Shown: positions 37,442-48,904 of the stretch, piece after piece | Position numbering within the stretch: position 1 is the stretch's first letter | Layout: the number at the start of each line of letters is the position of its first letter | Assembly (NCBI GenBank): GCA_003956705.1 | Contig: QZCP01000512.1 | Span: forward strand, 17,434 to 81,433 | Reading direction: 5' to 3' | DNA length: 64,000 nucleotides | Source: Brevipalpus yothersi | Lineage: Eukaryota > Arthropoda > Arachnida > Trombidiformes > Tenuipalpidae | The notes under the pieces: model-generated | What the model was told of the DNA's origin: nothing | Seen by the model: only the letters and a program-made list of their open reading frames with translations | Database searches by the model: none | Position numbers and translations under genes: made by a program

Positions 37442-40170
37442 ATGGCTAACAATATGCAACAAATGTTAGAACAAAAGAATAAATTGTTACAGGAACAGAA
37501 GACAATAATTCGATCTTTTGTGGCTACATATAAAGATGGTGCTACAGTTTCAGAAATTATCAAAGATTATGAGGGTATTGGAGAGGATATTCCATTCAAA
37601 AAGTTGGGATATCCTGATGTACGCTCCTTTCTCAACTCACTTCGTGACATATTGATGACTGGTGTGAATTATAGAGGTGAAACGGTTTATAAGATTGGCG
37701 ATGAAAAAGGTATTAGCCATATACGTGATTTGGTCAAAGGGCAAAGATCAACTTCGAAAAAATCGAAGAGGAGATCCAACTCGAATAACAGCTTCGCTTC
37801 AAGAAGCCCGAGAGTTTATCCAATAAGAGGGGGAGGAAAAGGTGGCTCAAGAATTCGTTTGCCAGATAATAGATCATCCATTCATGCTGTGAGGTACCAA
37901 TCGAGTTCACCGAACCAAAGTCTTAACCGATCATTTGGTTGGAATACTAATCACAGTGTTCCAGCGAAGCCAATCACGAGGACCATCTCCAATATTCCCA
38001 ATATTAGTCCCAATGTTTCCCAATATCGTGGACCTGCTACCAATCGAAGAGTTGTTCCTGGGATGGTGAATGATTCTGTTAGAGAGAACATTTTCCAGCT
38101 CCTCGCTGAAAATGAGGAAGATGGTGGACTACCTTTGACTGCAGCGTTCTCCATGTCTTATCGCCTGAGGTTCGGAAAAGAGCTCGATGTCGAGTCTCAA
38201 GGTTTTCAGAATTTATATCATGCTCTTGTCAGTATTCCTGACATATGCGAAATCTCAGTCGATAATAAGAATAAGAACTTCCATGTGAGCTTAGCAGCGA
38301 ATTCTAAAAATCGCCTTCATAATAACAGAAGTGAGTTGAACATCTTATTGTTTGAATCCGTTTTCTGTAGATCATTGTTTAACTCTCACACTTTCTGAAT
38401 TTAATTTTTTCAGAACAAAATGGACTTTCTAATGGCCATGGAAATATCTCGCCGATTAATGGGTGTCACAATGGTTTCACGCCTTCTGTGAACGGCAACA
38501 CATCTAATGGAAGTCATGACTATTATTCAGCATCATCGTCATCGAGTTTAATCGGAGAGTCATCAGGTACCAACTTGTGTGAAGACATAGGAAAATTGAA
38601 TTTGAACAGTGATCAAGACGAATCATCATCCTATGAGACTGATGATGATCAAGAGCCGAAGGACACCGAAAATGTTCCTCAAGGTGTTATCAATGCCTTC
38701 AAGAGAATAATGGATCGTCACAGAGATGGTATTACCAATGAGGCTTTCACCGAAGAGTATGAAAAGGAAATGGGCTCAGAACTTGATTCTTGTCAGTACG
38801 GCTTCAGTTTACCGATGGAACTATTCCATAATCTTCCAACAATATTCAAGATTCTTCCTGGAGAATATTTACAAGAAAAAATTGGCTCTGATATGCCTCT
38901 CATGATCAAGCCAGAGTATCTTACAGAGGAACACTTAAAGTGGATCAGAGATCATGATGAATCAAAAAAAATGGTTGACTGGTCTCTGAGAGAAAGAATA
39001 ATGATACTTTTGATGAAATCTCAAGGAAAAATGTCAAAAATGTCCTCAATTAAGTTATCTGCTGAATATTATAATTCATTTAATCAAGTGCTCAATCCCA
39101 ATGACTACAATTTCGAGGACTTTCCAGCTCTATTTGAGGCCTTGGCTGACGTATTGCCTCTACATGTTGTTAAGGGACCTTCAATGAGAGACATCTCTCT
39201 TGAGCTCAATAAAGACTTTGGGAAAATTTGGACCGCTGAGTGTCTCAAAAATGGCAAAAACTCCTCTCTCAAGTATATCAAGGAAATTCCATGGGACGCT
39301 ATGCTCCCAGGAGAAATTATACCTGTTGAGACCATTGTTTGTAAAGAAGATCAATGGCAAGAGATTTTGATTCCATCAGTTTTGCACCCGAACTGTTTCT
39401 GGGTTAATCTAGCTGAGAATGGAGTTTCAGAGGTCCTCGAAGATTTGATGAAAGAGATTAACGATTTCAGAGTTTTCCTCGAAAAATTTTCTGAACATAA
39501 TGTCCCAAATCAACTCCTTTTGCCTGGCTTATATTGTCTCGCTGTTTTTAGTGTGGATAAAAAATGGCAAAGGTGCAAAATCGTCGAAGTATATGATGAT
39601 GACTCCGAAGAAGGAGTCGTCCAAGTGCACGATGATGATTCAAAAGAAGATTCCAAAGAGGAAAAATCTAAAATAGTCAGAGTTGCATTTATTGATTATG
39701 GAGGTGAAGACAAGATCAATTCCTCCAAGATTCGTTTGATAAAACGCTGCTTTGGTCACACCCCCGCCAAAGCTATACGAGTTAGTCTCAAAGATATCAA
39801 ACCCTCCAATGGGACAAAGTGGGACGTTAGGACAAGGAAATTTGTCTCTGAATTCGGAAAGAATTGCACCTTGTACTGTCTTTTCCATGAAATACCAGGA
39901 AGAAGTGAAAACTCTCCGACCAACTATCATGTGGAAATAAAGGCAGTGAATCCTCAAACGAATGAAACTCAATACCTGACCGAAGAACTGATTAATGTTG
40001 GCTATGGAGTCAGTACAACCATGAAAGCGAATGGTATCACCAAGGAATCGTCTGCAATTCATCGAAACCCAGTCAAGCCAATTTTCAAGAAACCGATCAA
40101 ACTAGCCCTCAATGGAGTTAAAGCTGGAATGTATAATGAACGCTCAAAAATGCGACTTAATCCTCAGTAA
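37442..40170 (+). CDS. LOTUS-Tudor protein (TDRD5/TDRD7, Tejas/Tapas-like)
   Basis: Germ-granule protein family that binds RNA or Vasa-type helicases through LOTUS (OST-HTH) domains and dimethylarginine on Piwi proteins through Tudor, supporting piRNA biogenesis and transposon silencing. Coding exons are 37442-38330 and 38414-40170, giving 881 aa. LOTUS-like segments are at about residues 20-90 (FVATYKDGATVSEII...YRGETVYKIG), 210-285, 388-445 (GITNEAFTEEYEKEMG...YGFSLPMELF) and, less clearly, 485-560. One Tudor domain is at about 660-760 (LPGLYCLAVF, VRVAFIDYGGEDKI), split by an acidic DDDSEE/DDDSKEDSKEE insertion between its first strands. Three or four LOTUS plus one Tudor is closest to vertebrate TDRD5. 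The linker 105-200 is Ser/Arg/Gly-rich and disordered. A splice acceptor just before the ATG implies a 5' UTR exon. Confidence 0.87.
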
Positions 40171-40962
40171 GTGGAGAATATTTGTACATCTTATGCATAA
40201 AATTGTGATAAAAAGAATCAAGTCAATTGCTGCCAAAAAAAGTTTCCTCACACTTATATTTATGTATGTCTCTCCTTTTCCTACAAACAATTGATCAAAA
40301 TATTTTCATCAAACTCTTCCCTCAAATTCATTTTCTCATCAATTTATACCATGTGAATTTCATATACGGGTTGACAATTTTTGAAAAAAATGTAGTTTTT
40401 CATATACCAACATTAAATTTGATTCCAAACCAATCCATGTTCACTGCTCATCTTCTGTTTCCATAAATTTCAGCTTCTCAATCCTACTAATCATCTAAAG
40501 GCCACCCCTCAATTCTGCTCTCCAACAGCACCCATTCGATGCTTTTCATCTCATCCCTTCACTCATTGACTCCCAACCTTTCCTCCCCTCTCTTGATACC
40601 CTCTCAACAAGAATTCACACTAAGATTGAATCAAATTTCCCCACCAATATGCATACATTATTCAATTTCATCATCCAATAAAATTACAAGAACGATCAAG
40701 CTTACAGGGGAAAATATTTTCTCTCTCTTCGCTTTTTTTCGCTCCAAAAGTTCGGCATATTCAAAATTGGCGCTCAACAATTTTTATGGTTTGCGGCGAC
40801 GCAGTTGATGAGAATTGCATTTTTGTGTACATAGAAAAGGTTTGCTTGAAATTGCAAAACTGAAAATGATCAAATCAAAACATTGAGATGTAACATGGCT
40901 TGAAAGTGATTAAAATAGTTAATATGTGTACATTATAATTGATATACAAAACAGTGTATCCC
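40171..40962. other. intergenic spacer between LOTUS-Tudor and INO80D genes
   Basis: AT-rich, with CT-rich patches. It must contain the 3' UTR of the upstream gene and the promoter of INO80D. I searched it for the missing first C3Hc3H finger of INO80D and found none. Confidence 0.5.
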
Positions 40963-43689
40963 ATGAGATCTGGTGAAGATATATTGGGTGGTGGTAACAC
41001 TGATGGTGAGTCCAAGTGGACGTGTATTGATCCAGGCCTCATACAGCGTGAGAACAGTGTCAAAAACAGTGATGGTCATGTAGACCATCAAATCAAATCA
41101 TTTCGGACCAAACATGTATCACAATCATCGCCAGTGTTAGTGAATGGTAATAAAAAGAGTAATCATGTAAATACCAATGTTAATATTATAAATGATAATA
41201 ATAATGTTGGTTACAATATTACCAACATGAAACTCGTATTGAATGGTAAAGACAAATTTTCATCATCATCATTCAATTCTGGCCTATTCGTGAATGATCA
41301 TGTGATGGGTGACAATAGAGTTGGTCTCGAATCATTATCAACATTAAAGATGAAACAAACACAATTACAACATCAAAATTCATCACAAATCAGTAAAGAT
41401 AAATCATCTTCGTTAAATGGTTGCGTACTTAATAGTCCATTGCATACTAAAGGTGGTGAAAATATGAGAAATGGTAGTTCAGGAGATGATTGTGTGTCCT
41501 CTACAACACCTATTATTTCAACAGCAACCCTAAAGCCTATTGGTAATTGTAAGGATAGTAAGAATCGACTTCAAACAATCACTATATCATTGATTCCACT
41601 GAACAAAACCAAAGCATGCGGCGGCGAAAACACAAATGCGCTCAAGACCAACTCATCTTCATCATTAACATCATCTAGTCAAAATGATAATAACGTTCTT
41701 TCATGTGTAAGAGGCTTAAGCAGTTGCAAAAGTGAAGAGGTTACTTCGAATTGTTATGAAACGCTAAAGCGCGAAAACAGTTGTAATACCATCACAAATC
41801 TCAATAATGAGATAATGAAAGATAAAACAGCTCGAGCCTCTCCCAAGAGACGAAAAGTATCATCAAGCTCAAGCGTGGGGAAAAAGGGTATAACCGCAAA
41901 GAGAAAAGCTAAATCATCATCATCAACAACTTCCGATAGATCTACTGATCCATGTGATCGAAAATTTCAGCATCCTATCTATTCTTCCTGTGATGAAGAT
42001 GAATTACTTGGATCCAATGATTATCGAAGTATACCCACATTGACATTGTCACACAAAATGATTGCTCAATCCTCAAAATTGAGTGATCTGAAAAATCAAT
42101 TGATCTCACACAAGTTTTTGCTATCAAACTTAATCAAAGTTAAACAATCAGAATTGAAACACTTGGTACATACCACCAAGGAGCACATCAAGCTCGAAGG
42201 TCTTCTCGAAGAACCTGGTAGAACTCATTTGGATACAATATTGGAAAGTCGAAGTAATCGAATAAGTTCAAAGCATCCTTATAATTTCTTAAGCATTCGT
42301 CGTGGCACTTGTTGTTTTGAAAATGATGACCTCAAATGCAACAAACCATCGCTTCCTTTTGGTAGACACTGTCGACAGCATATTTTGTATAATGTAGATC
42401 AACTGCTTTTTGTCAGATGTACAGCCAAAGATTCTGAAACATTGACGCAATGTACAGGACCATCTTTAGATATTTTACGAGGTGATCCTCTTTGTAATCA
42501 CCATTGGCGAATCAGAAATCTCAAGTCAGCCAATGGTGATGAGCTTGGCGGTATGGAGGACTCTTTACAGGTTACGGGCAGAGGCAAGGGAAAAAATGGA
42601 TCTCGACCAGGACGGCGAAGTAAAAAGCGCCGCAGAATTGTCGGAGGAAAACCCGGTAACAACTCTATCGACAGTATTGATAGTTCCAGTTTTCTTTCAC
42701 AAGATTCATCTGATGGTCCATTCATCAGTACCGATAATTGTGATCCCACTCAAGTCCACTTATCAACAGCAATCAAGACTCATATAAACGATATTGTTTC
42801 CTCTTCATCCTCTATCCGAAATGAAGACCAAGTCATTTCATCATCATCATCCTCCCATCTACCTGCCATTCATAACTCAGATTTGCCTTCTGAACGAGCT
42901 CTGTTCGATAGCTTATCGATCGTTTCTGTGAATTCACCATCAACTCTTCTTCCTCGAGATTCTACTGCAACACCAATTTTGACTTCAACCTTACCGTCAA
43001 GGGTTATACCTCACAATACAAGGAGAATAGTTCCAGCACCTATTGATGTGAATGTCTCCTCAATTGTTCCAGGAGATGAAGCTTTGGTTGCATCTCTGGT
43101 TGCAGAATTACCTCCTCTTGGACAAGAGACTGTTCCTGGAGCTGGTTCTGCATTTGTCGACGCTGATCTCAACGATGTTCTCAAAATACCGGACGATGCA
43201 TTTAATGACTTGTTTGTTGACAATTTCAAGAATGGGGATGTACCAAGTAAAGAAGAATCAGAGGCTTTGGAACAAGCTTTAGCCACTGTCAGCAAGAATG
43301 TTCATTATCTTTCAGTTGCTGCTGCGGTAGCCGGTCGTCCTGAGACAAACCTCGCCCATCGATTACCTACCACAAATTCTGTGGGTCCGATAAACGGTGA
43401 TACCAACTTTTATTCTCCCTCACCTCTCAACGGTCAGAATTCCGAAGCTCATATCCGGCCAAGTTCGAATTCATCATCATTGAATCTCAATGAGAATGAA
43501 ATATTAGGACTAGCCAACAATATTCTTACCTCATTGACCACTGAACAACAGGAAAAGCTCAATGGATTGATTGACGGTGCACTTGCTTCGGGTACCCTCG
43601 CATCGTCTCCAACCCTCAAGTCTGCTCTAGCTTCGATGTCCAGTGTAAATTCTGAAGGGGAGCAACTAAGCTTAGAAGCTCATTTATGA
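40963..43689 (+). CDS. INO80D: INO80 complex subunit D
   Basis: Metazoan-specific subunit of the INO80 chromatin-remodelling complex, nuclear. It is intronless as modelled, 908 aa; a TAA lies in frame eight codons before this ATG. The C3Hc3H zinc-finger domain is at about residues 449-520, with CCFENDDLKCNKPSLPFGRHC, then HILYN, LFVRCTAK, TQCTGP and GDPLCNHHW. A basic block RPGRRSKKRRR follows at about 547. Near 730-775 an acidic segment (DLNDVLKIPDDAFNDLF, then EESEALEQALATV) also matches INO80D. KANSL2 shares the finger but not this combination. INO80D and KANSL2 normally have two such fingers; the first is absent here, so either an upstream exon is missed or the domain was lost. The N-terminal 440 residues are Ser/Asn-rich and disordered. 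A decayed partial copy lies at about 28.8 kb. Confidence 0.85.
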   Translation: MRSGEDILGGGNTDGESKWTCIDPGLIQRENSVKNSDGHVDHQIKSFRTKHVSQSSPVLVNGNKKSNHVNTNVNIINDNNNVGYNITNMKLVLNGKDKFSSSSFNSGLFVNDHVMGDNRVGLESLSTLKMKQTQLQHQNSSQISKDKSSSLNGCVLNSPLHTKGGENMRNGSSGDDCVSSTTPIISTATLKPIGNCKDSKNRLQTITISLIPLNKTKACGGENTNALKTNSSSSLTSSSQNDNNVLSCVRGLSSCKSEEVTSNCYETLKRENSCNTITNLNNEIMKDKTARASPKRRKVSSSSSVGKKGITAKRKAKSSSSTTSDRSTDPCDRKFQHPIYSSCDEDELLGSNDYRSIPTLTLSHKMIAQSSKLSDLKNQLISHKFLLSNLIKVKQSELKHLVHTTKEHIKLEGLLEEPGRTHLDTILESRSNRISSKHPYNFLSIRRGTCCFENDDLKCNKPSLPFGRHCRQHILYNVDQLLFVRCTAKDSETLTQCTGPSLDILRGDPLCNHHWRIRNLKSANGDELGGMEDSLQVTGRGKGKNGSRPGRRSKKRRRIVGGKPGNNSIDSIDSSSFLSQDSSDGPFISTDNCDPTQVHLSTAIKTHINDIVSSSSSIRNEDQVISSSSSSHLPAIHNSDLPSERALFDSLSIVSVNSPSTLLPRDSTATPILTSTLPSRVIPHNTRRIVPAPIDVNVSSIVPGDEALVASLVAELPPLGQETVPGAGSAFVDADLNDVLKIPDDAFNDLFVDNFKNGDVPSKEESEALEQALATVSKNVHYLSVAAAVAGRPETNLAHRLPTTNSVGPINGDTNFYSPSPLNGQNSEAHIRPSSNSSSLNLNENEILGLANNILTSLTTEQQEKLNGLIDGALASGTLASSPTLKSALASMSSVNSEGEQLSLEAHL

Positions 43690-44741
43690 CACTCAATTGT
43701 TAGTGCTCTATTTATATATATAAGCAATTTTCGTGATTTTCGCCCCTCCAAACTAACAGAGAGATATATATACACAAGATGGTAAATGCCCGTCAGAGAG
43801 GAAAGTAATCTGTACATTCATATATCTGTAAATTGATCGATTATTTGTTTGACTAGAAGAGAGATTCTTCTTCAGAAGAATTCTTCCAATCTAAACAAAA
43901 CTCTAGTTCAATCGACCAGAGGCACGATTGAGACCGTGTCTACTGGCCTCTGAGTAGCAGAATTTTTGGTCAACATTAGGGATTTTTTCCCAACTCTCAT
44001 TCTTCAATTGAACCGAATCAATTATGGAGAGAGAGAGAATTTTTCGTAGCACCTCTTCATGAGACCGAATCATTCTGATCTCCATACTCTTTATCTGGTT
44101 TTTGTGCATACAAAATCATCCTCTCCATTACCTTACCTAATCTTCTTATTTTGATGGAATTGTAATTACTGTGACCAATCATTCAAAAAAAAGTATCTCA
44201 AAATTTTATTCATCTTGCGCTTACATTGATGTACATGGAAAACATAAAATGTCTCCCCAAAATGTACAAATATATGATTGAAACTTTCGTCAAGTAAATT
44301 GAATCTTCTGAAATTTTATTCCTCTCTTTCTCATTCTCTAAAAAAATACAAGGATTTTTCATCAATCATGAGCATCAATCGATTCATCAATTTTTTTTCG
44401 CTCATTGATTAGTTTTCTTCCAAAACACTTGTAAGTTGAGAGAAAATTATATAACTACGAGTATCTTCCTCACCAAATCAAGCATGTGAGCTGGTGAAGA
44501 GGGAAAAATTTTCATCATCATTAAATGCTCGGAAAAAAAAGTTATGCATTAATTTAAAGAGAGAGAAAAAAATTGCTCTCACATGTCAGTTTTTTCCTTC
44601 TCTTTCGTTCATCAACAACAACATTGCTCAATGTTGACATCATGAACACATGTGCGTGTGTAAAGCACGAGTGAAGAACATGTTTCTCCGTCTCTCTCAT
44701 TTGTTTTGGGTGATTAATTTTTGTTTTTGTTCCACAATTTG
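43690..44741. other. intergenic spacer between INO80D and NOA1
   Basis: AT-rich; presumed 3' UTR of INO80D (a TATATATA run at about 43714-43722) and the 5' flank of NOA1. Nothing else is supportable. Confidence 0.5.
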
Positions 44742-47241
44742 ATGAATATGTTTAAAAGTAATTTGAGTAGAAAATCTGAATTGTATTTACATGATTTGGT
44801 TCTCAAGCGTTACGTAAGAAGTGCAAGAATAGTGAGATGGAAGAAGAATGATGTGGAAAAGAACAGTCTTTCCGAAAGTGGAATTGCTCCACAAGAGAAG
44901 GAAGATATGGTCAGAAAATGGGAAGAAGAAGACGTGGATAAGTTAATCACTTGGACACCATGGAGAAAAAGGATTGAAAATAAATTGGCCAAAAGAAAAT
45001 TGCCCCTACCTATGAGTTTAACGGGGTTTGGTGATGGTGCAAAACCTCGCTACTGGAGCTATCGAATAAGACGAGCCCTTACTGATTGGTTGAAGATAAA
45101 AGAAAAGAATGACTTACAATGGCATGAAAAAATTCCACCAGCCATCCGACATGTATTATCATCATCAAATCCAGAAGCATTGAATGAAAAATATAAACCT
45201 CTCCAACAGAGACTTATTGCCTCTGAAAATGAAAGTAAAGAACTTACAAAAACTGAAGGTAAATATTTATATTCTCTCAATTTGTTTCCATGATTTCCAA
45301 GATCTTTCTCTACAATTTACTATGAAAATTTTGCTAGATCCAGATGAAGCTATTCAGTTTCCATTTGAGTTGTTGGATGCTCTCAAAACTATGGATGAGG
45401 GAAAGGAGAGTGTAACGGAACCAAAATTTCCAAGCGGTGTTCTGGATCAAGAGTATAAAAACTTCTTGGACCATCATAATTTTGTCCAACATCTAGCTAA
45501 AGGTGTCACAAAAATTCCGCAAGAAGAATACCCAGCAGAAATTAGGGAATTCGGAGCTCTTAGCTGGCGTCGAAACTATGGCTCTCCTGATCCAAATATA
45601 CCCAGCAGCATGGTACCATGTGGAGGATGTGGAGCACATCTTCATTGTCGAGACCAGGCTATTCCTGGCTACATGCCCTCTGAGGTGTTTACCATGCTGT
45701 CCATTTCTGAACTCCGCTCATCCTACTGTCAGCGATGCGAATATCTGCAGGAATATAATCTCTGCCTAGATGCGACCGTATCCACACAGAGTTATCCCGA
45801 GATAATCTCTGAACTTCAAAAATTAGATGCTCTAGTCATTCTCATGGTTGATTTGGTTGATTTTCCTGCCAGTATTTGGCCTAATATTTTTGATCTCGTG
45901 GGGCCGAAGAAAAAGATTTACGTAGTCGGCAACAAAGTTGATCTACTCCCCAAAGATGAGAGAGGCTATCTTGATCGAATTGAAGAATCTTTGAAGAAAA
46001 ATATTGAAATAATTGGATCTGGAAAAACTCATATTTGGCGTACATTTTTGATTAGTGCAAAGACAGGTTATGGTGTTGAAAATTTCATCACTCAGCTCAT
46101 GAAAGATAATAATGGTGTCCGTGATGTTTATCTAGTTGGTTGTACCAATGTTGGCAAGTCGACACTTTTTAATGCCCTATTACAGTCCGATTTGTGCAAC
46201 GCACGAGAAAATGATCTCATTCAAAGAGCAACTACTTCAGTTTGGCCTGGAACCACCATGAATCTTCTGAAATTTCCGCTGAAGAAAATGAGAGCATGGG
46301 AATTGAAAAAAAGGCTCGAAAGGCTTGAATCTTATCAGAAAACCAAACAAAGGGAGAGAAATATGAGGCTAACTCTTTGGAAACAAGAGAAAAATCCTGC
46401 TCTTGCTGTTCTCTCTGATAGAATTGGAACAACATTCAGACAAGAGGTGCCATTTACCGTTGAGAGCGGACATCCAATGGCAACCAGACATGTCGTTCCC
46501 AAGCCTTTCAATCCTGATCATCCGAATTTTAAAAATTGTAAATTTTTCCATGATACTCCTGGCTCCATTTACAAAGAACAACTCTTAACCCTACTGACAA
46601 CTGATGAACTATTCAAAACGCTTCCACGAGAGCGCATAATTCCAAGAACTTTTTCCTTGTGGCCTGCACAAACTCTTTTTCTCGCTGGCTTGGGAAGAAT
46701 TGATGTTCTCCATGCTCAAAGAAATATACTGCTCACAGTTTATGCCTCCCATTATCTACCTATCCATGTAGTTTTCACCGATCAAGCTAGACAATTTTAT
46801 CAAACATTTCTCGGATCACGTATGTTACAAGTGCCTTTCGGTGGACCTGAGAGGCTGAAAAGATGGCCTCCATTGCTTCCCAAGCAAGTGGATTTTACCG
46901 GAGAAGGATGGGAAAAAAGTTGCGGTGATATTGTTCTCTCCTCTGCTGGCTGGGTATCGGTAACTTTCCCACGAGAAACTGAAGCTGTCCTCAAAGCATT
47001 CACACCAGAATGTCGAGGTATTTTCGCTAGAACTCCATCTCTTTTGCCTTATGGAGTCAATTTGAGAGGTAAAAAGATTGATGGAACTCCTTGCTACGAA
47101 GCATCCAAATCAACGATCGAAGAGATAGGAGATGATCTTTATGAACGAAAATATAAGAAAGACAATAAGTTGGTAATTGCACCTTATGCTCCAACGAATA
47201 TTGATGTGAAGAAGAGAAAAATTGAAATAATGGACTGTTAA
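44742..47241 (+). CDS. NOA1: NOA1 mitochondrial GTPase (YqeH-type, circularly permuted)
   Basis: Circularly permuted GTPase needed for mitochondrial ribosome assembly and respiration. Exons are 44742-45258 and 45338-47241, giving 806 aa (phase-1 intron of 79 bp). The N-terminus MNMFKSNLSRKS...KRYVRSARIVRW is basic and fits a mitochondrial targeting sequence; a second ATG two codons on is equally possible. A zinc-binding CGGCGAHLHC...CQRCEYL is at about residues 267-310. The permuted order is seen directly: NKVD (G4, 371), SAKTGYG (G5), then GCTNVGKST (G1, 440) and DTPG (G3, about 578). It is longer than the roughly 700-aa vertebrate protein, mainly in the N-terminal region. The stop codon overlaps AATAAA (47241-47246). 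Confidence 0.94.
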
Positions 47242-47246
47242 ATAAA
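47241..47246 (+). terminator. poly(A) signal overlapping the NOA1 stop codon
   Basis: AATAAA begins on the last base of the TAA stop. The convergent neighbour WDR4 ends only 180 bp away and also has AATAAA over its stop, so very short 3' UTRs are likely. Confidence 0.55.
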
Positions 47247-47420
47247 AATTTATCTATCAAATCGATGTAAATTCAATTAATTCAAAGAAAGAAGCATATT
47301 TCCTATCTTGATTTTTCTATCACACTGGTAATCATCTTTTGAATTATCATGAGCTGAAGAGAATCTGAGAGAGAAATTCCTCGTAACTTATTAAAAAATG
47401 AGAATTGTTAGAAAAAAATT

Positions 47421-47426
47421 TTTATT
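47421..47426 (-). terminator. poly(A) signal overlapping the WDR4 stop codon
   Basis: On the minus strand, GAATAAAAA contains the TAA stop (47424-47422) inside AATAAA. Confidence 0.55.
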
Positions 47427-48699
47427 CCGAAAGTTTTCGCTTCTTGGATGTATCTTCACCTTCCCTCTCCTTTTTTCTTCTCAAATATTCATTTAAATTA
47501 TCAAAATAGCGTTTATAAAGCCATTGAGTATTGCTTTCTGGTTCTGTTAGGCTGATGAATTGTTCGATAAACTTTGAATCTTTGCTCAAAGATGAAGCCC
47601 ATCGGGCATCGACTGTAGTGGTGGGAACATTGGTCTGAATATCTAAACAGTTGACAAAATTGATAGGATCATTAAGAAACAAAAATATATTCCCGTTCAT
47701 TGGATAGGAGTGTAAAATTTTGGCAGGCAATGTGATTGTTGATTCAAGTCGTATAATCTTCTTATCGATATCATATGAATGAAAATTAACGATGGCTTGG
47801 GCATGATATGTTACGGCGATCAATTGATGGCATGGAATGGGATGAATCTGATGAATGGACAGTTTTTGACCCGTTTCCATCTTAACGTCTTGATTGCAAT
47901 CGTAGGAAAACAATTCAACTCCATCAGCGAATTTCCACAATCGCAAAGTACCATCTCCACCACCAGAGATCAAAATATCATCGTTAAGAAAATTTAAACA
48001 CGAAACAAATTCGGTATGTCCAAGACAGTATTGATGTATATTGTAACAATTTGGATAATTTGAAACACGTATCTTTTCATCTCGATCACATGTGAGAAGA
48101 TAACGTTCTCCAGGATGAAGTAATATGTCTAGTATGATAGAATTGTGTCCAAGAAGGTATGTACCTTTTGCACACTGATTGTCCATCAGATCATATTGGA
48201 CAACATCGCCTGATCGAGTATTCGAAATCAAATAACGTTCATCGGAAGTGAATAGAATGTGAGTTAATTTTCTACTGACTGTTAAAACTTTTACCACTGT
48301 CCAGCTCGATGTATTGAGTATGAAAAGCTTCTTTGATGAATGACAAATGGCTAATAAACTTTCTGATGGTGAAAATTTAACACAAACAATTCCAAAATCT
48401 TGCTTATTTTTGGACACTTCATCACCATCATCATCAACAGTAACTTTCCTATCATCACATGATCTGATATTGTCAGAACGATCTTTTCCTTCCTCACCAT
48501 CAGGTAATTGGCCATCACGAACATGGAGACTGTTAAATTCATCTGTTGCTGTTGTCTGATCTTTAATCCCACCACAATTATTCACTAATTGAGACACATT
48601 GAAAGGTAAAGCATTGCATGAACCATCATCACAATACAAAGTAGGAGATTCTGATGTACCAGTAAAAGTGATGAAACATTTTTTACCAAAAGCAATCAT
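47422..48699 (-). CDS. WDR4: WDR4/wuho, tRNA m7G46 methyltransferase non-catalytic subunit
   Basis: WD-repeat partner of METTL1. It scaffolds N7-methylation of G46 in tRNAs in nucleus and cytoplasm, and in flies it is needed in the germline. Single exon, 425 aa, close to the human length. The diagnostic block LLTCDRDEKIRVSNYP followed by CLGHTEFVSCL and SGGGDGTLRLW is present, with further WD repeats before it. The C-terminal tail KKEREGEDTSKKRKLSE is basic, as in relatives. An acidic, Ser-rich insertion (about residues 45-95) in the N-terminal blade is extra. It converges with NOA1 and diverges from nothing; another minus ORF lies just upstream. Confidence 0.94.
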   Translation of the reverse strand: MIAFGKKCFITFTGTSESPTLYCDDGSCNALPFNVSQLVNNCGGIKDQTTATDEFNSLHVRDGQLPDGEEGKDRSDNIRSCDDRKVTVDDDGDEVSKNKQDFGIVCVKFSPSESLLAICHSSKKLFILNTSSWTVVKVLTVSRKLTHILFTSDERYLISNTRSGDVVQYDLMDNQCAKGTYLLGHNSIILDILLHPGERYLLTCDRDEKIRVSNYPNCYNIHQYCLGHTEFVSCLNFLNDDILISGGGDGTLRLWKFADGVELFSYDCNQDVKMETGQKLSIHQIHPIPCHQLIAVTYHAQAIVNFHSYDIDKKIIRLESTITLPAKILHSYPMNGNIFLFLNDPINFVNCLDIQTNVPTTTVDARWASSLSKDSKFIEQFISLTEPESNTQWLYKRYFDNLNEYLRRKKEREGEDTSKKRKLSE

Positions 48700-48904
48700 A
48701 ATTGGTCTAGTTGATGATGATGAAAGCTCGATTTGATGGCTTAAATTGAAACTTTTTCACAATTTACAATCGAAATTTGACAAAATAAAGGTAAAAGATT
48801 AAATCGAAATGAATAAGAAAAGTGTGAAAGAAAAAAGTTTAAACACATGTGTTTGTCATGTGTTTTGATCGTGAATCAACGAAAAGGGAGGCAAAATCAA
48901 TTGA

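Noticed and set aside
40963..43689. Calling this gene KANSL2/NSL2
   Set aside because: The finger is shared, but the basic block and the acidic segment followed by EALEQALATV fit INO80D better.
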